DNA of 56,528 nt from Chitinivibrio alkaliphilus ACht1 (GCF_000474745.1 NZ_ASJR01000015.1:1-56528), one strand, 5' to 3'; counted from the first letter of the stretch, positions 44,216 to 53,265 are shown. Notes: generated from the letters alone by a model not told the origin. A program made the numbers and translations.

Positions 44216-45217
44216 ATGCCAGCCCGTACTACGAAACTTCTTTCTCCCCATGAAATTGATACCGCCGCGGATATTATTCGTACGGGAGGGCTTGTTGCCT
44301 TCCCCACCGAAACAGTGTATGGTCTTGGTGCAAACGCCTTAGATGCGGCGGCGGCTCGCTCCATATTTACGGCCAAAAAACGTCCCTCCTTTGATCCGCT
44401 TATTGTGCATCTTGCCACTCTGCACGATGTTTCTCGTGTTGCTGCGGACATTCCTGAGAAAGCCCTAAAAGCTTTTGAAGCATTTTGGCCGGGACCGTTT
44501 ACGGCAATTCTTCCCAAAAAAGAGTGTGTCCCCGATGTGGTCACCGCAGGCCTTCCTACCGTTGGGGTCCGCATACCGAGGAATGAACTTGCGCACACAT
44601 TGATAGAACGTTCCGGGTGCGTCGTGGCGGCACCCAGTGCTAATCTCTTTAGTCATACCAGCCCAACAACAGCTGCTGCGGTTGAACAAATGCTTTCCGG
44701 AAGAATTGATGCCATTGTGGAAGGTGGAGCGTGTCATGTGGGCGTCGAATCGACCATTGTTTCGTTTTGCGAAGACCCACCGGTTGTCTATCGTGCGGGA
44801 GGAGTTTCTATTGAAGAGGTAGAGGCGTGTATCGGTCCTGTGCGTACCGCACCATCAAAGGGGGATGAAAAAAAAGCTCCGGGACGTTCTCTGCGTCATT
44901 ATGCACCGCAAACACCCTTGTATCTGAATGCGCAGCAGTCAGATTTTCCCCAAGGTGCTTCCCTGGGATTGTTAGCCTTTGGCCCAGAGGGGAACCGCCA
45001 CGGTTATGAGGTTGTACAGAATCTCTCTTGCACGGGGAATCTCACAGAAGCAGCACGCAATCTATACGCCTTTATGCGTTCCTTCGATGAATACGACCTT
45101 TCGGCAATATTGGTTGAGACTATTCCTTTCACCGGTTTGGGACGTGCCATAAACGACCGTCTTCTTCGTGCGTCCGAGGATGGCTTTAAAAAGGAGGCCT
45201 TCCCTCAGGGCTCGTAA
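44216..45217 (+). CDS. L-threonylcarbamoyladenylate synthase (Sua5/TsaC type)
   Basis: 333 residues, the long Sua5 form. YrdC domain (about 1-205): PTETVYGLGANA (30-41), KKRPSFDPL, FWPGPFTAIL, VGVRIP and AAPSANLFSHTSPT. A linker GRSLRHYAP joins a C-terminal Sua5 domain of about 120 residues. Makes threonylcarbamoyl-AMP for t6A37. I prefer ATG 44216, which has AGGAGG upstream; six codons further upstream is another start inside the hydrolase gene. Confidence 0.95.
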   Translation: MPARTTKLLSPHEIDTAADIIRTGGLVAFPTETVYGLGANALDAAAARSIFTAKKRPSFDPLIVHLATLHDVSRVAADIPEKALKAFEAFWPGPFTAILPKKECVPDVVTAGLPTVGVRIPRNELAHTLIERSGCVVAAPSANLFSHTSPTTAAAVEQMLSGRIDAIVEGGACHVGVESTIVSFCEDPPVVYRAGGVSIEEVEACIGPVRTAPSKGDEKKAPGRSLRHYAPQTPLYLNAQQSDFPQGASLGLLAFGPEGNRHGYEVVQNLSCTGNLTEAARNLYAFMRSFDEYDLSAILVETIPFTGLGRAINDRLLRASEDGFKKEAFPQGS

Positions 45218-45231
45218 TTTCTTTGAGGGAA

Positions 45232-45384
45232 TTATATTTCCTTTGATTTGCACACTTTTTTTTCGTTAGAGGAAACACGGAGACACTTCTTGCAGATGTA
45301 TTTTGGGTTTGCCACTTCCTGCAAAAGCTCCTCTTTCGCCTCTTTGAAACCTTTTACTTTACACATTTTTTTGATTTTTGACAT
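45232..45384 (-). CDS. Small cysteine-containing protein, probably a separate gene
   Basis: 50 residues starting at ATG 45384, preceded by AAGGAGATTTACT, a strong ribosome site. Cys8, Cys31, Cys34 and Cys45 and the segment NPKYICKKCLRVSS suggest a metal site. I recall similar stand-alone small proteins with PKYICKKCGR-like cores. In the literal sequence this is the in-frame C-terminus of the desaturase, but the intervening terminator and ribosome site argue for an independent gene. Confidence 0.65.
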   Translation of the reverse strand: MSKIKKMCKVKGFKEAKEELLQEVANPKYICKKCLRVSSNEKKVCKSKEI

Positions 45385-46989
45385 AGTAAATCTCCTTGGT
45401 AATGTATAAATATACACAGAAGCTCTTCCCATGTCTACAAAAAAAGAAGAGAGCGTAAAACTCTCTTCCGTAAAAGGCTTATTTTTTAGGATGCGTGTGG
45501 CCGTGCTGTACCCCGCTTTTGCTACAGCCGTCATACCCCCACCGGGTGAGCCCCACCCGGAAGCAACATAGAGATTCTTTACAGGGGTTTCCTCCTTGGG
45601 ACGGAAGGGCCCCATTTGCTTTACATCCTGCGCATAGCCGTAAATAGCTCCATCAGGATTGGACGTATAGCGCTGATTGGTGAGTGGGGTTGCTCCTTCC
45701 ACATGGGTGAGGTTATCTCGGAACCCTGGGAGGAATTTCTCTAATCGTGAGAGTATCTCTTCCGTATGTTTCTCTTTTTTTGCTGCATAGGCCTCATGGG
45801 AGAGGTTTTTCCATGCATCCATCGTGTCAATTACCACCACTGTTGCTGTTGGTTTATCTGCAGGGTCAAATCGGTCCAAAATACTGTAGTCAGTAAGATC
45901 CATGATGCGGCTGCCGTAGTCTTCCGAGAGATAGTATGATTTGAAGTCGCGCAGAGAGGTAACTTCATCTGGAAGGATAATGGTGGAGTATTTGGTGCCG
46001 CCCAGTTCTCGTAAGGGGTTTTGTAAACCGAAATAGAGGCAGAACATGGAGCTGCTGAGGGAGTAGGCCCCGTAGCGATCAGTAAATGTGTCTTGGTACT
46101 CTTCGGGAAGAGATTGCACTAGGAGGGGATAGGGTATATTGGCCACAATATGGGTACCATACGCAGTGTTGCGTTGTTTCGTTGTGAGATCGTAATACAC
46201 AGCACCTTCGGCAACCCCTTTGGAAACAAGGGTTTTTTGCACTTCTACGCCATAGCGGATCTCTCCGCCGTGTGCCTGTATATAGGAGGCAAGATGTTTT
46301 GAAATACCAAAAGAACCCTCTTCCAGAAAAGCAGCTCCACCGGAAAGATAACTCCCCGTTGCTGCACAATGATGCACAAAGCTGTATTTGTATGGATCAT
46401 GGTGCCAGTAGTGAGTGAGGGCGCACAGGGTAATTTTGAGATCTTCATTGTCGGTAAGTTCATCCATAAAGGCACCGGTGCTCTTACGGAGATTGCCGAT
46501 CATTTGACGAAAGACAAGGGGAATGAACGGCCCAAGAAGAAAAAGTTTCCACCCGAGTTGTTTATATTTTCTAATCTGATGATAAATTTTCTCAACTGTG
46601 GTAAGATAGGTGTCAATCGCCTTTGCTTCATCGGGAAATGTGGCAAGCAGATCCTCACGAATACCGGTGAGGCTGTCAGAAATAGTAATGTCCACATTTT
46701 TTCCGCGAAGTGCAAAGAATTCCGGTACTCGGAAAAAGTTGAGTGAGTCCATGAGACCGAACTCATTGAATATCTTATAGTTTTGACTGCTCGGTGTGGT
46801 GACGTCGTTGAGGGCGTGCAGGCTTGCCTCAAAGGTGTACCCCTTGCGTTTAAATACGGAGGCATAGCCACCGGGGATGGTGTGTTTTTCCAACACAAGG
46901 ACTGACTTTCCCTCCTTTGCAAGCTTTGCACCTGCAAAGAGACCACCGAGACCAGCGCCGAGTATAAGCGCATCATAGCGTTTTTCCAT
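45232..46989 (-). CDS. Phytoene desaturase-like FAD oxidoreductase (literal frame fused to a downstream small gene)
   Basis: 585 residues as read. FAD-binding GAGLGGLFAG (11-20), EKHTIPGGYASVFKRKGYTFEASLH and the C-terminal VASGWGSPGGGMTAVAKAGYSTATRIL belong to the CrtI/retinol-saturase/carotenoid-isomerase superfamily; substrate unknown. Family members normally end right after ...RILK. Here the frame runs on through a terminator hairpin (45439-45468) and a ribosome site into a 50-codon gene. One extra A in the A6 run (45482-45487) would put TAA at 45479-45481, giving about 503 residues. Starts 14 bases after murA behind AAGGAG. Confidence 0.85.
   Translation of the reverse strand: MEKRYDALILGAGLGGLFAGAKLAKEGKSVLVLEKHTIPGGYASVFKRKGYTFEASLHALNDVTTPSSQNYKIFNEFGLMDSLNFFRVPEFFALRGKNVDITISDSLTGIREDLLATFPDEAKAIDTYLTTVEKIYHQIRKYKQLGWKLFLLGPFIPLVFRQMIGNLRKSTGAFMDELTDNEDLKITLCALTHYWHHDPYKYSFVHHCAATGSYLSGGAAFLEEGSFGISKHLASYIQAHGGEIRYGVEVQKTLVSKGVAEGAVYYDLTTKQRNTAYGTHIVANIPYPLLVQSLPEEYQDTFTDRYGAYSLSSSMFCLYFGLQNPLRELGGTKYSTIILPDEVTSLRDFKSYYLSEDYGSRIMDLTDYSILDRFDPADKPTATVVVIDTMDAWKNLSHEAYAAKKEKHTEEILSRLEKFLPGFRDNLTHVEGATPLTNQRYTSNPDGAIYGYAQDVKQMGPFRPKEETPVKNLYVASGWGSPGGGMTAVAKAGYSTATRILKNKPFTEESFTLSSFFVDMGRASVYIYTLPRRFTMSKIKKMCKVKGFKEAKEELLQEVANPKYICKKCLRVSSNEKKVCKSKEI
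45439..45468 (-). terminator. Rho-independent terminator after the desaturase
   Basis: On the minus strand GAAGAGAG (45461-45468 side) pairs with CTCTCTTC (45446-45453 side) around TTTTACG, followed by seven T (45439-45445). It lies inside the literal desaturase frame, about 10 bases after the position where the stop codon is expected. Confidence 0.8.
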
Positions 46990-47003
46990 GGCAACTCCTT
47001 TTG

Positions 47004-48311
47004 CTACCGTTGTATATCAGCTCCCAGGGCATTGAGTCGAAGGTCAATATCTTCGTATCCCCGATGTATTTGTTCGATATTATGAATCACACTGTCTCCT
47101 TCAGCAGAAAGAGCAGCAATAAGCAGGGCCATCCCCGCACGTATATCCGGCGAAGATATTGATGCGCCGGACAGCTTTGCAGGTCCGACAATTACAGCCC
47201 TGTGAGGATCGCAGAGAATAATCTGTGCGCCCATGGAGATAAGGCTGTCTGTAAAGAACAGACGTGATTCAAACATTTTCTCATGGATGAGGCAGGTGCC
47301 TGCCGCTTGGGTTGCCGTAATAAGCATGATAGAGGTAAGATCAGCTGGAAATCCCGGCCACGGTGAGTCGGCTATACGGGGGATAGCTCCGCCCAAATCA
47401 TTCTTAATACGCATATCCTGATTATCTGGTATATGAATCATCCCATTTTCGCAGTCCGTGCTTACGGTAATACCCAATCGACGGAACTGGTAGAGTATCA
47501 GCCCCATTACAGAAAGGTCTACATTTGTAAGGGTTATGTCTGAATTTGTACAAGCAGCCAGCGAGATAAATGACCCTGCTTCAATGTAATCACAGCCCAA
47601 ACGGTGCTGTACCGAATCATACGATTCGGTCCCGTGAATTTTCAGAATATTTGAGCCGATTCCTTCTATTTTTACACCACACTTTTGTAGAAAACGGCAT
47701 AACCCCTGCACGTGGGGTTCACAGGCTGCATTTGTTATGGTGGTAGTGCCCTGTGCTCCCGACGCAGCAATGAGGGCATTTTCTGTGGCGGTAACGGAGG
47801 CCTCATCGAGGTAAATATCTGTTCCAATAAGCCCCTGTGGCGCAGTAAGTATGTAGGTAAAGCATTCATCTCCGCTTTCTGTCATTTTTCGCTGTGAGCT
47901 GATACGTGCACCGAGTTTTTCAAAAACAAGAAAGTGAGTATCAATACGCCGGCGACCAATCCTGTCTCCGCCGGGTTGGGGGATAATTGCTTCTCCTGTT
48001 CGAACCAGCAGGGTCGAGGCAAAGAGGATAGATCCGCGTATTTTCTGAGAGAGTTCAAGGGGAAGGGTTGCTGTACGTATATGATCTGAGTGAATTGTGA
48101 CGGTGTGGTCCTTTGTCTCAATGAGAGCACCAAGATGTGTTGCAATAGCACACATTCCTTCCACGTCTCCAATGGCAGGAACATTGGTAAGAACGGTTTT
48201 TTTCTTCGTCAACAGGGCAGCAGCAATGAGAGGAAGGGCTTCGTTCTTATTTCCGGATATCGCCAGTTTCCCTGAAAGCCGTTTTTTTCCTGTTACCTTA
48301 AATTTACTCAT
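47004..48311 (-). CDS. murA: UDP-N-acetylglucosamine 1-carboxyvinyltransferase, Asp-type active site
   Basis: 435 residues. First committed step of peptidoglycan synthesis, adding enolpyruvate from PEP to UDP-GlcNAc. [20 protein letters not shown] carries the conserved Lys-Asn pair. The active-site loop reads [14 protein letters not shown]: residue 116 is Asp (codon 47964-47966), where E. coli has Cys115, the target of fosfomycin. The rest of the EPT fold is intact, including EASVTATEN and [10 protein letters not shown]. Divergent from guaB and followed by the desaturase gene. Confidence 0.96.
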   Translation of the reverse strand: MSKFKVTGKKRLSGKLAISGNKNEALPLIAAALLTKKKTVLTNVPAIGDVEGMCAIATHLGALIETKDHTVTIHSDHIRTATLPLELSQKIRGSILFASTLLVRTGEAIIPQPGGDRIGRRRIDTHFLVFEKLGARISSQRKMTESGDECFTYILTAPQGLIGTDIYLDEASVTATENALIAASGAQGTTTITNAACEPHVQGLCRFLQKCGVKIEGIGSNILKIHGTESYDSVQHRLGCDYIEAGSFISLAACTNSDITLTNVDLSVMGLILYQFRRLGITVSTDCENGMIHIPDNQDMRIKNDLGGAIPRIADSPWPGFPADLTSIMLITATQAAGTCLIHEKMFESRLFFTDSLISMGAQIILCDPHRAVIVGPAKLSGASISSPDIRAGMALLIAALSAEGDSVIHNIEQIHRGYEDIDLRLNALGADIQR

Positions 48312-48358
48312 ATCCTGAACCTCAGGGTTGATTTTTAATTTTTTTGCTATCTTGTTAC

Positions 48359-48387
48359 TTGAAATGGTTGTTCGTAGAAATTATATT
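48359..48387 (+). promoter_or_regulatory. Promoter of the guaB leader
   Basis: TTGAAA (48359-48364) and TATATT (48382-48387), 17 bases apart, both five of six consensus. A start near 48394 would give a 5' leader of about 245 bases before guaB. Overlaps the murA promoter. Confidence 0.5.
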
Positions 48388-48408
48388 ATGATAGGAATCG
48401 CCTGCTAA
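48380..48408 (-). promoter_or_regulatory. Promoter of murA
   Basis: On the minus strand TTAGCA (48403-48408) and consensus TATAAT (48380-48385) are 17 bases apart, about 70 bases before the murA ATG. Its -10 overlaps that of the opposite guaB promoter. Confidence 0.55.
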
Positions 48409-48423
48409 TTTTGCGAAAAATAA

Positions 48424-48585
48424 CCTATTGCCTCGCGTTGTATGGCGTTTACCGAACAATTTATCCGAGGTAACCGACTCTGTTGCGGGATGCCACGCTG
48501 TCTTGCAGAAGGCTGAACAGAGCAGGCGGAATACCACCATATTAATTATGCGGGATAAACTGATTACTAATGGCGGGGCAATAGG
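48424..48585 (+). ncRNA. Candidate structured leader RNA upstream of guaB
   Basis: The 328-base gap 48312-48639 holds no credible gene but a strong fold. 48424-48436 pairs with 48573-48585 over 13 pairs (one G-U). Inside it, TTTATCC (48460-48466) pairs with GGATAAA (48553-48559), GGTA (48469-48472) with TACC (48532-48535), and CTCTGTT (48478-48484) with AACAGAG (48516-48522). The result is a rod of about 162 nt with internal loops. I cannot match it to a known riboswitch; a 6S-like RNA is possible. On the minus strand the same stem is followed by TTATTTTT, so the direction is not certain. Confidence 0.45.
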
Positions 48586-48639
48586 CCTATATATATCGAT
48601 ACTAGTCACTTTAATATTTTTAACAGATCGTATGGTGTT

Positions 48640-50154
48640 ATGGCAAAAGTAATCTCCGATGTGTCCAGAACGTTTTCCGAATATTTGCTTCTCCCCGGAT
48701 TGACAAAGCGTACAGCTTCTCCGGCGAAGGTGTCTTTATGTACACCAATCTCACGCTATGGTACGGGAGAAACCCCGCGGTTATCTTTGAATATCCCCTT
48801 CGTTTCTGCGTCTATGCAAGCGGTGTCTGGAGTTGATATGGCGACCGCCTTGGCTCGTAAAGGGGGAGCCGCCTTTATTTTTGCCTCGCAGTCCATAGAT
48901 GATCAGGCTGCCATGGTGCGAGCAGTAAAAAAATATAAGGCTGGGTTTGTTCTCAGCGACACCAATGCAACCCCGGATACTCCCTTGTCGGCGGTGTTGG
49001 AGAAGATTGCTCAGACGGGACACTCCACGGTTGCCGTTACTGATGATGGTTCAGCCACAGGTCGTTTTTTAGGGATTGTTACAGATAAGGATTACTGGGT
49101 TAAGGAGGACGATTTATCTCGCCCTGTTTCTGCCTATATGACCCCTGTGGAGAACGTTTATTTAGCCCATTCGGGTGTGTCTCTTCATGAGGCAAATTGC
49201 TTGTTGCGAAAATATCGGAAAGACTGTCTGCCTGTTATTAACGCAGAGGGGCATCTTGATTCTTTGGTATTTCGGAAAGACTTTATTGAACACACGGATA
49301 ATCCTCTTGAACTGATCGATTCTGAGAAACGTTTAATTGCAGCAGCTGGTATTAACACGCACGATTATAAAGAGCGTGTACCTGCTCTTGTTGCGGCGGG
49401 CGTAGATGTTCTGACAATTGATTCTTCTGATGGGTATTCAGAGTATCAGCGTGATTGCGCATTGTGGATTCGAGAAAAATATGGCGACTCCCTTGTTGTG
49501 GGGGGTGGTAATGTTGTTTCGGCCGATGGGTTTCGGTATCTTGCAGAAGAGGCCCAGCTTGACTTTGTAAAAGTTGGGATCGGCGGCGGCTCTATTTGCA
49601 TTACCCGTGAGCAAAAAGGTATTGGCCGTGGCCAGGCATCGGCTGTGCTTGAGGTGGCTGCTGCACGTGATGAATATTATGAAAAGACCGGCGTCTATGT
49701 ACCCATCTGTTCAGATGGGGGCCTCTCCAATGATACGCAAATTATTATTGCTACGGCCATGGGGGCCGATTTTGTCATGATGGGCCGCTATTTTGCCATG
49801 ACCGATGAGTCTCCCACGGAAAAGCTTTCTATTCGCGGTCAACGGTACAAAGCGTACTGGGGAGAAGGGTCAAACCGTGCACGCAATTGGCAGCGGTATA
49901 GCGATGAGAAAAATTCCAGCGGTAAGATGAAGTTTGAAGAGGGGGTTGATGCTTATGTTCCTGCTTCAGGGCCTTTGTCGGAGGTGCTGGATGTTACCTT
50001 GGCAAAACTACGATCTACCATGTGTAATGTGGGGGCGGATAGCCTCAAAGACTTTTCCCAAAAGGCTGTGTTAACACGGATTTCTGAGCAATCCTTTGTA
50101 GAAGGAGGAACTTCCAATGTGGTACAGCTTGACCAAACTCATTCTGAAGGGTAG
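48640..50154 (+). CDS. guaB: IMP dehydrogenase
   Basis: 504 residues. NAD-dependent conversion of IMP to XMP, the entry to guanine nucleotides. TIM-barrel catalytic domain with two inserted CBS domains (about 95-215). Catalytic Cys320 lies in [20 protein letters not shown], and the flap region [17 protein letters not shown] follows. [10 protein letters not shown] and [13 protein letters not shown] are typical. The ribosome site is weak. A long structured leader precedes it. Confidence 0.95.
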   Translation: MAKVISDVSRTFSEYLLLPGLTKRTASPAKVSLCTPISRYGTGETPRLSLNIPFVSASMQAVSGVDMATALARKGGAAFIFASQSIDDQAAMVRAVKKYKAGFVLSDTNATPDTPLSAVLEKIAQTGHSTVAVTDDGSATGRFLGIVTDKDYWVKEDDLSRPVSAYMTPVENVYLAHSGVSLHEANCLLRKYRKDCLPVINAEGHLDSLVFRKDFIEHTDNPLELIDSEKRLIAAAGINTHDYKERVPALVAAGVDVLTIDSSDGYSEYQRDCALWIREKYGDSLVVGGGNVVSADGFRYLAEEAQLDFVKVGIGGGSICITREQKGIGRGQASAVLEVAAARDEYYEKTGVYVPICSDGGLSNDTQIIIATAMGADFVMMGRYFAMTDESPTEKLSIRGQRYKAYWGEGSNRARNWQRYSDEKNSSGKMKFEEGVDAYVPASGPLSEVLDVTLAKLRSTMCNVGADSLKDFSQKAVLTRISEQSFVEGGTSNVVQLDQTHSEG

Positions 50155-50230
50155 ATTTTGTTGAAGGATCTCTTATTTCCTTTTATGTAACGTTGGAAGA
50201 GTAACTGCTGTCCCCGTGGAGATATATATC

Positions 50231-50923
50231 ATGAGACCGTTGGCCCACAGGATGGGCGAGAGTCTTTTTATGACCTTTAAGAAGAGCCAATTTTATCTTC
50301 GTGACCTTTACAATACTGTACGGTATGGTGGTTCCTGCCCTCTTTCGGCGCAGCGTATTTATATTGATCCCCGAAAGATTACTTACTACACGAGTTACTC
50401 TAAAACCGGAATGAAACGCCGCTTTACCGGAAAAGTTATGGGGGGAGATTGGGATATTCGGGTGAGCAGGATTGAAGAATCGGACAAGTATCGCGCATGC
50501 TATCGTCATTTTATTCAAAATACTCCGTGGAGTGAAAGCGGTGTGTATGAGAGTTTTGCACGGCGCTTTTCCCGTCATAGCTCGCCAGATGGCTGTGCTT
50601 CTTGGAGTGATGTGGAAGAACGATATGCCGGGGTTGATGCCTTGTTTTCCTCTCTTCAATCGGGGGGGGAGTTTAAAACGCAGAAACAGTTGAAGGGGAA
50701 GAGGGCTTTTCGAGAGTATGGCGGTGTTCTCATACATATCGATCGTCATGGTCTTCCCCTTTTTGGTGCTGGAGGATGGCATCGGATGATCATGGCACAG
50801 CTGTTGCATTTAGAACGAATTCCCGCGCAATTAGGGGTGGTTCATACGGAGGCGTTGCGAAACAACCGATTTTCCTTATCTCCCACGGGAGCACTTATTT
50901 CATATCGTGAGCAGACCGAATGA
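50231..50923 (+). CDS. Conserved hypothetical protein of a surface-glycan cluster, ParB-like fold suspected
   Basis: 230 residues, cytoplasmic. The C-terminal part GVLIHIDRHGLPLFGAGGWHRMIMAQLL..RIPAQLGVVH resembles the ParB/sulfiredoxin-like modules found in hypothetical proteins near capsule and sulfotransferase genes. ATG 50231 chosen; GTG 50216 is possible. A GGAG lies upstream. Coupled to the Stealth gene by an ATGA overlap. Function unknown. Confidence 0.7.
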   Translation: MRPLAHRMGESLFMTFKKSQFYLRDLYNTVRYGGSCPLSAQRIYIDPRKITYYTSYSKTGMKRRFTGKVMGGDWDIRVSRIEESDKYRACYRHFIQNTPWSESGVYESFARRFSRHSSPDGCASWSDVEERYAGVDALFSSLQSGGEFKTQKQLKGKRAFREYGGVLIHIDRHGLPLFGAGGWHRMIMAQLLHLERIPAQLGVVHTEALRNNRFSLSPTGALISYREQTE

Positions 50924-51938
50924 GGTATCTCGATACGCTCCCGGTCGATTTTGTATATACCTGGGTAAACGATCAAGATCCTGCGTGGCAGCGGCGAAAA
51001 CAGCGTGCGCTGGGGGGCTCTACCGTGGAGGCTGCTGCAGTAGAATCATGCCGCTTTGTAAATAGTGATGAGCTCCGATACTCCTTGCGCTCAATTTATA
51101 CGTATTGTCCATGGTTTCGCAAGATCTTTATTGTAACGGATCAGCAAATACCTCCGTGGCTGTGCCTCGATGACCCTCGAGTGGAAATAATTGATCATCA
51201 AGAGATCTTTCAAGAAGAAGGAACCCTTCCCTGCTTTAATTCAAGCGCTATCGAGTGTCGATTACACCATATCCCGGATTTGGCGTCACATTGGATTTAC
51301 CTGAACGATGATTTTTTTATTGGTCGGTCTGTAGAAAAATCGTTTTTTTTCACCCCGAAGGGGCTCCAAAACTCTTTTTCCCCCCCGCCATGAGAGAAGA
51401 GCATGTTTGTGAGCTGATTCAAGACCGTTCCCGTGCAACTCAAAGCCAGTATTTTAGCAGAATGAATTATACACGTAAGATTTTATATGATGAGACCGGT
51501 TGGTTGGATTTGCATGAACCCAAACATACACCACGTGTTTTTTATACACCGCAGGTGCGCACGGTTGAAGCACGGTTTTGGCAGTATATAGAACCAACCT
51601 TGCATCATCAGTTTCGGTCTCGTCACGGGATTCACTTTTTAAATCTGGTGTCATTCTATGCTCATATGAAAGGGACGGTGCCACATGAGATGTGCTACCG
51701 TATGAGACGGAGAGGAGCCTCCTTTCTTTCTCGGTTCGACTATATCAAAATATCTCCGCGGGACTCCGTTGTAAATAGAGTGGAGTATGGAGCAATCTCG
51801 TGGTTACGGCCGGCCTTTTTCTGTATTAATGATAATGGATCCACTACGGATATGGATCGGGTACGGATGCAGCGCTTTCTGCACCGCTACTACCCTGTTC
51901 CGGCACCGTGGGAACGGGAAGAGACAGATAAAGAGTGA
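50920..51938 (+). CDS. Stealth-family sugar-phosphate transferase, frameshifted at a poly-T run
   Basis: All four Stealth regions are present but in two frames. First frame (50920-51393): CR1 DFVYTWVNDQDPAW and CR2 FVNSDELRYSLRSIYTYCPWFRKIFIVTD...YLNDDFFIGR. Second frame (to 51938): CR3 HTPRVFYTPQVRTVEARF...FRSRHG and CR4 FFCINDNGSTTD...HRYYPVPAPWE. The join is best made at the T8 run 51343-51350: one more T gives SFFFHPEGAPKLFF, which fits the family. Stealth proteins transfer hexose-1-phosphate to sugars in capsule-like polymers. May be error, slippage or phase variation. Confidence 0.85.
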
Positions 51939-51987
51939 TTGTAATGAAGGGGTTTTACAAAGGATCTCAGATCGTATAAGGAGAAGT

Positions 51988-52689
51988 ATGGATATAAGAT
52001 ATTACGTTATTAATATGGATAAAGATGGGGATCGTCTGGAACGTTTCCGTCAGCAGATGGATGCGCAGGGACTTTCCTTTACACGTCATGCCGGGCCGTT
52101 GCTCCAGAAGAATACAGTCTCTCTTTTTGGAAAAACCTTTCGTGTTACAGCCCCCGGTTATGCCGGTGTTGCCCTTGCCCATATTCGGTTGTGGCAAAAA
52201 ATTGGACAGTTAGAGAATGATGCGTGTCTCTGTAACGTTTTTGAAGATGATGAAATTCTCCGTGCCAACTATGCAGAAAATCTACATCGTGAAATAGAAA
52301 AAATACCCGGAGACATAGACTTTTTTAATTTGAATGTCATACGTCCTTTGGGAAAAAAGGTTGCTCCGGATATCCTCAAGGTTGTCCATCCTACCTTTTC
52401 GCGAAAGCGATATCCTAATATTTGGCTCAGCAATTACGTTATCACCCCCGGCGGAGCTCGACGCATTTTGAAGTTGTTGGAACAGAATATGAAACACCTC
52501 AATATGAATTTTGACAAAACCTTTGTAGAAACAATTCATAGGTCGTGTGACCAGCTTAATTGTTATATCTTGGCCCCTATGAACAAGCTGTCTATTCATG
52601 ATGAGGACGAATCATCAAAAAAAGAGATGAACAACAAGAACTGGGTACTTCGAATGTATGGTGCTGTGCGAGACCTCTTTAGAGGCTGA
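51988..52689 (+). CDS. Glycosyltransferase family 25 (LPS-type) protein
   Basis: 233 residues. YYVINMDKDGDRLERF opening, GYAGVALAHIRLWQKI, the acidic metal-binding FEDDEIL (85-91) and a C-terminal half with LSNYVITPGGARRIL are typical of GT25 enzymes that add sugars to lipooligosaccharide. ATG 51988 behind AAGGAG; the longer open frame upstream overlaps the Stealth gene. Third gene of the glycan cluster. Confidence 0.88.
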   Translation: MDIRYYVINMDKDGDRLERFRQQMDAQGLSFTRHAGPLLQKNTVSLFGKTFRVTAPGYAGVALAHIRLWQKIGQLENDACLCNVFEDDEILRANYAENLHREIEKIPGDIDFFNLNVIRPLGKKVAPDILKVVHPTFSRKRYPNIWLSNYVITPGGARRILKLLEQNMKHLNMNFDKTFVETIHRSCDQLNCYILAPMNKLSIHDEDESSKKEMNNKNWVLRMYGAVRDLFRG

Positions 52690-52700
52690 TGGCGTTTTTT

Positions 52701-52730
52701 TTGTCGTGTCCTTTTATTATTATTTATATT
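52701..52730 (+). promoter_or_regulatory. Candidate promoter of the rubrerythrin-like gene
   Basis: TTGTCG (52701-52706) and TATATT (52725-52730), 18 bases apart, 40 bases before the ATG. T8 just upstream may belong to a weak terminator of the glycan cluster. Confidence 0.4.
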
Positions 52731-52770
52731 CAATCAAAGTATATTAGTTTGAAAATTGGAGAATAGGCTT

Positions 52771-53265
52771 ATGCAAAGTGTGTGGAATACGGCCATTGAA
52801 ATGGAAAACAAGGGTATTGCCTTTTTTGAAGCTCGTGCAAAGGAAACAAAGAGTGAGGCCCTTGCGGGGATTTTTACTTTTTTGCAGAATCAAGAAGAGA
52901 AGCATCGTAATTTCTTTATGAGGATTTCTAACTCTGAACCTGCTGATATGCAGAGTGACGATGATGCTATTGCCTATGCGCGGAGTGCTTTTGATAGCCT
53001 AAAAGACAATTTTCCGGCTCTTCAAGAAGAATTAGAATATTCATCTGAGGTATATGCTCAGGCAAAGCAAATGGAACGTGATGCCATTGAGTTTTATACA
53101 TCTCTTCTTGATGAGGCTGAAACGGAAGAGCAAAAGCGCATTATTAGAGTTATTATCGGTGAAGAAGAGAAGCATGAACAGCTAATGCAGGCCATGATGG
53201 ATTTTGTTGCGCGTCCTCAGCAGTGGATTGAAAATGCAGAGTGGAATCATCTCGAAGCGTACTAG
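52771..53265 (+). CDS. Rubrerythrin-like ferritin-superfamily diiron protein
   Basis: 164 residues, a four-helix bundle. The ligand pairs are visible: Glu in AIEMENKGIAFFE, EEKHRNF, ERDAIEFY, and the final EEEKHEQL. No C-terminal rubredoxin domain. Likely peroxide detoxification or iron handling, consistent with low-oxygen life. ATG 52771 behind TTGGAGAATAGG; a TTG five codons earlier lies in that ribosome site. Confidence 0.9.
   Translation: MQSVWNTAIEMENKGIAFFEARAKETKSEALAGIFTFLQNQEEKHRNFFMRISNSEPADMQSDDDAIAYARSAFDSLKDNFPALQEELEYSSEVYAQAKQMERDAIEFYTSLLDEAETEEQKRIIRVIIGEEEKHEQLMQAMMDFVARPQQWIENAEWNHLEAY

Noticed and set aside
48424-48585. Inserted MITE or transposon remnant
   Set aside because: Terminal inverted repeats exist, but no target-site duplication and no second copy in the window; RNA fold preferred.
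50183-50809. 208-codon antisense frame opposite the ParB-like gene
   Set aside because: The plus-strand gene is coupled to its neighbours and resembles known proteins; the antisense product does not.
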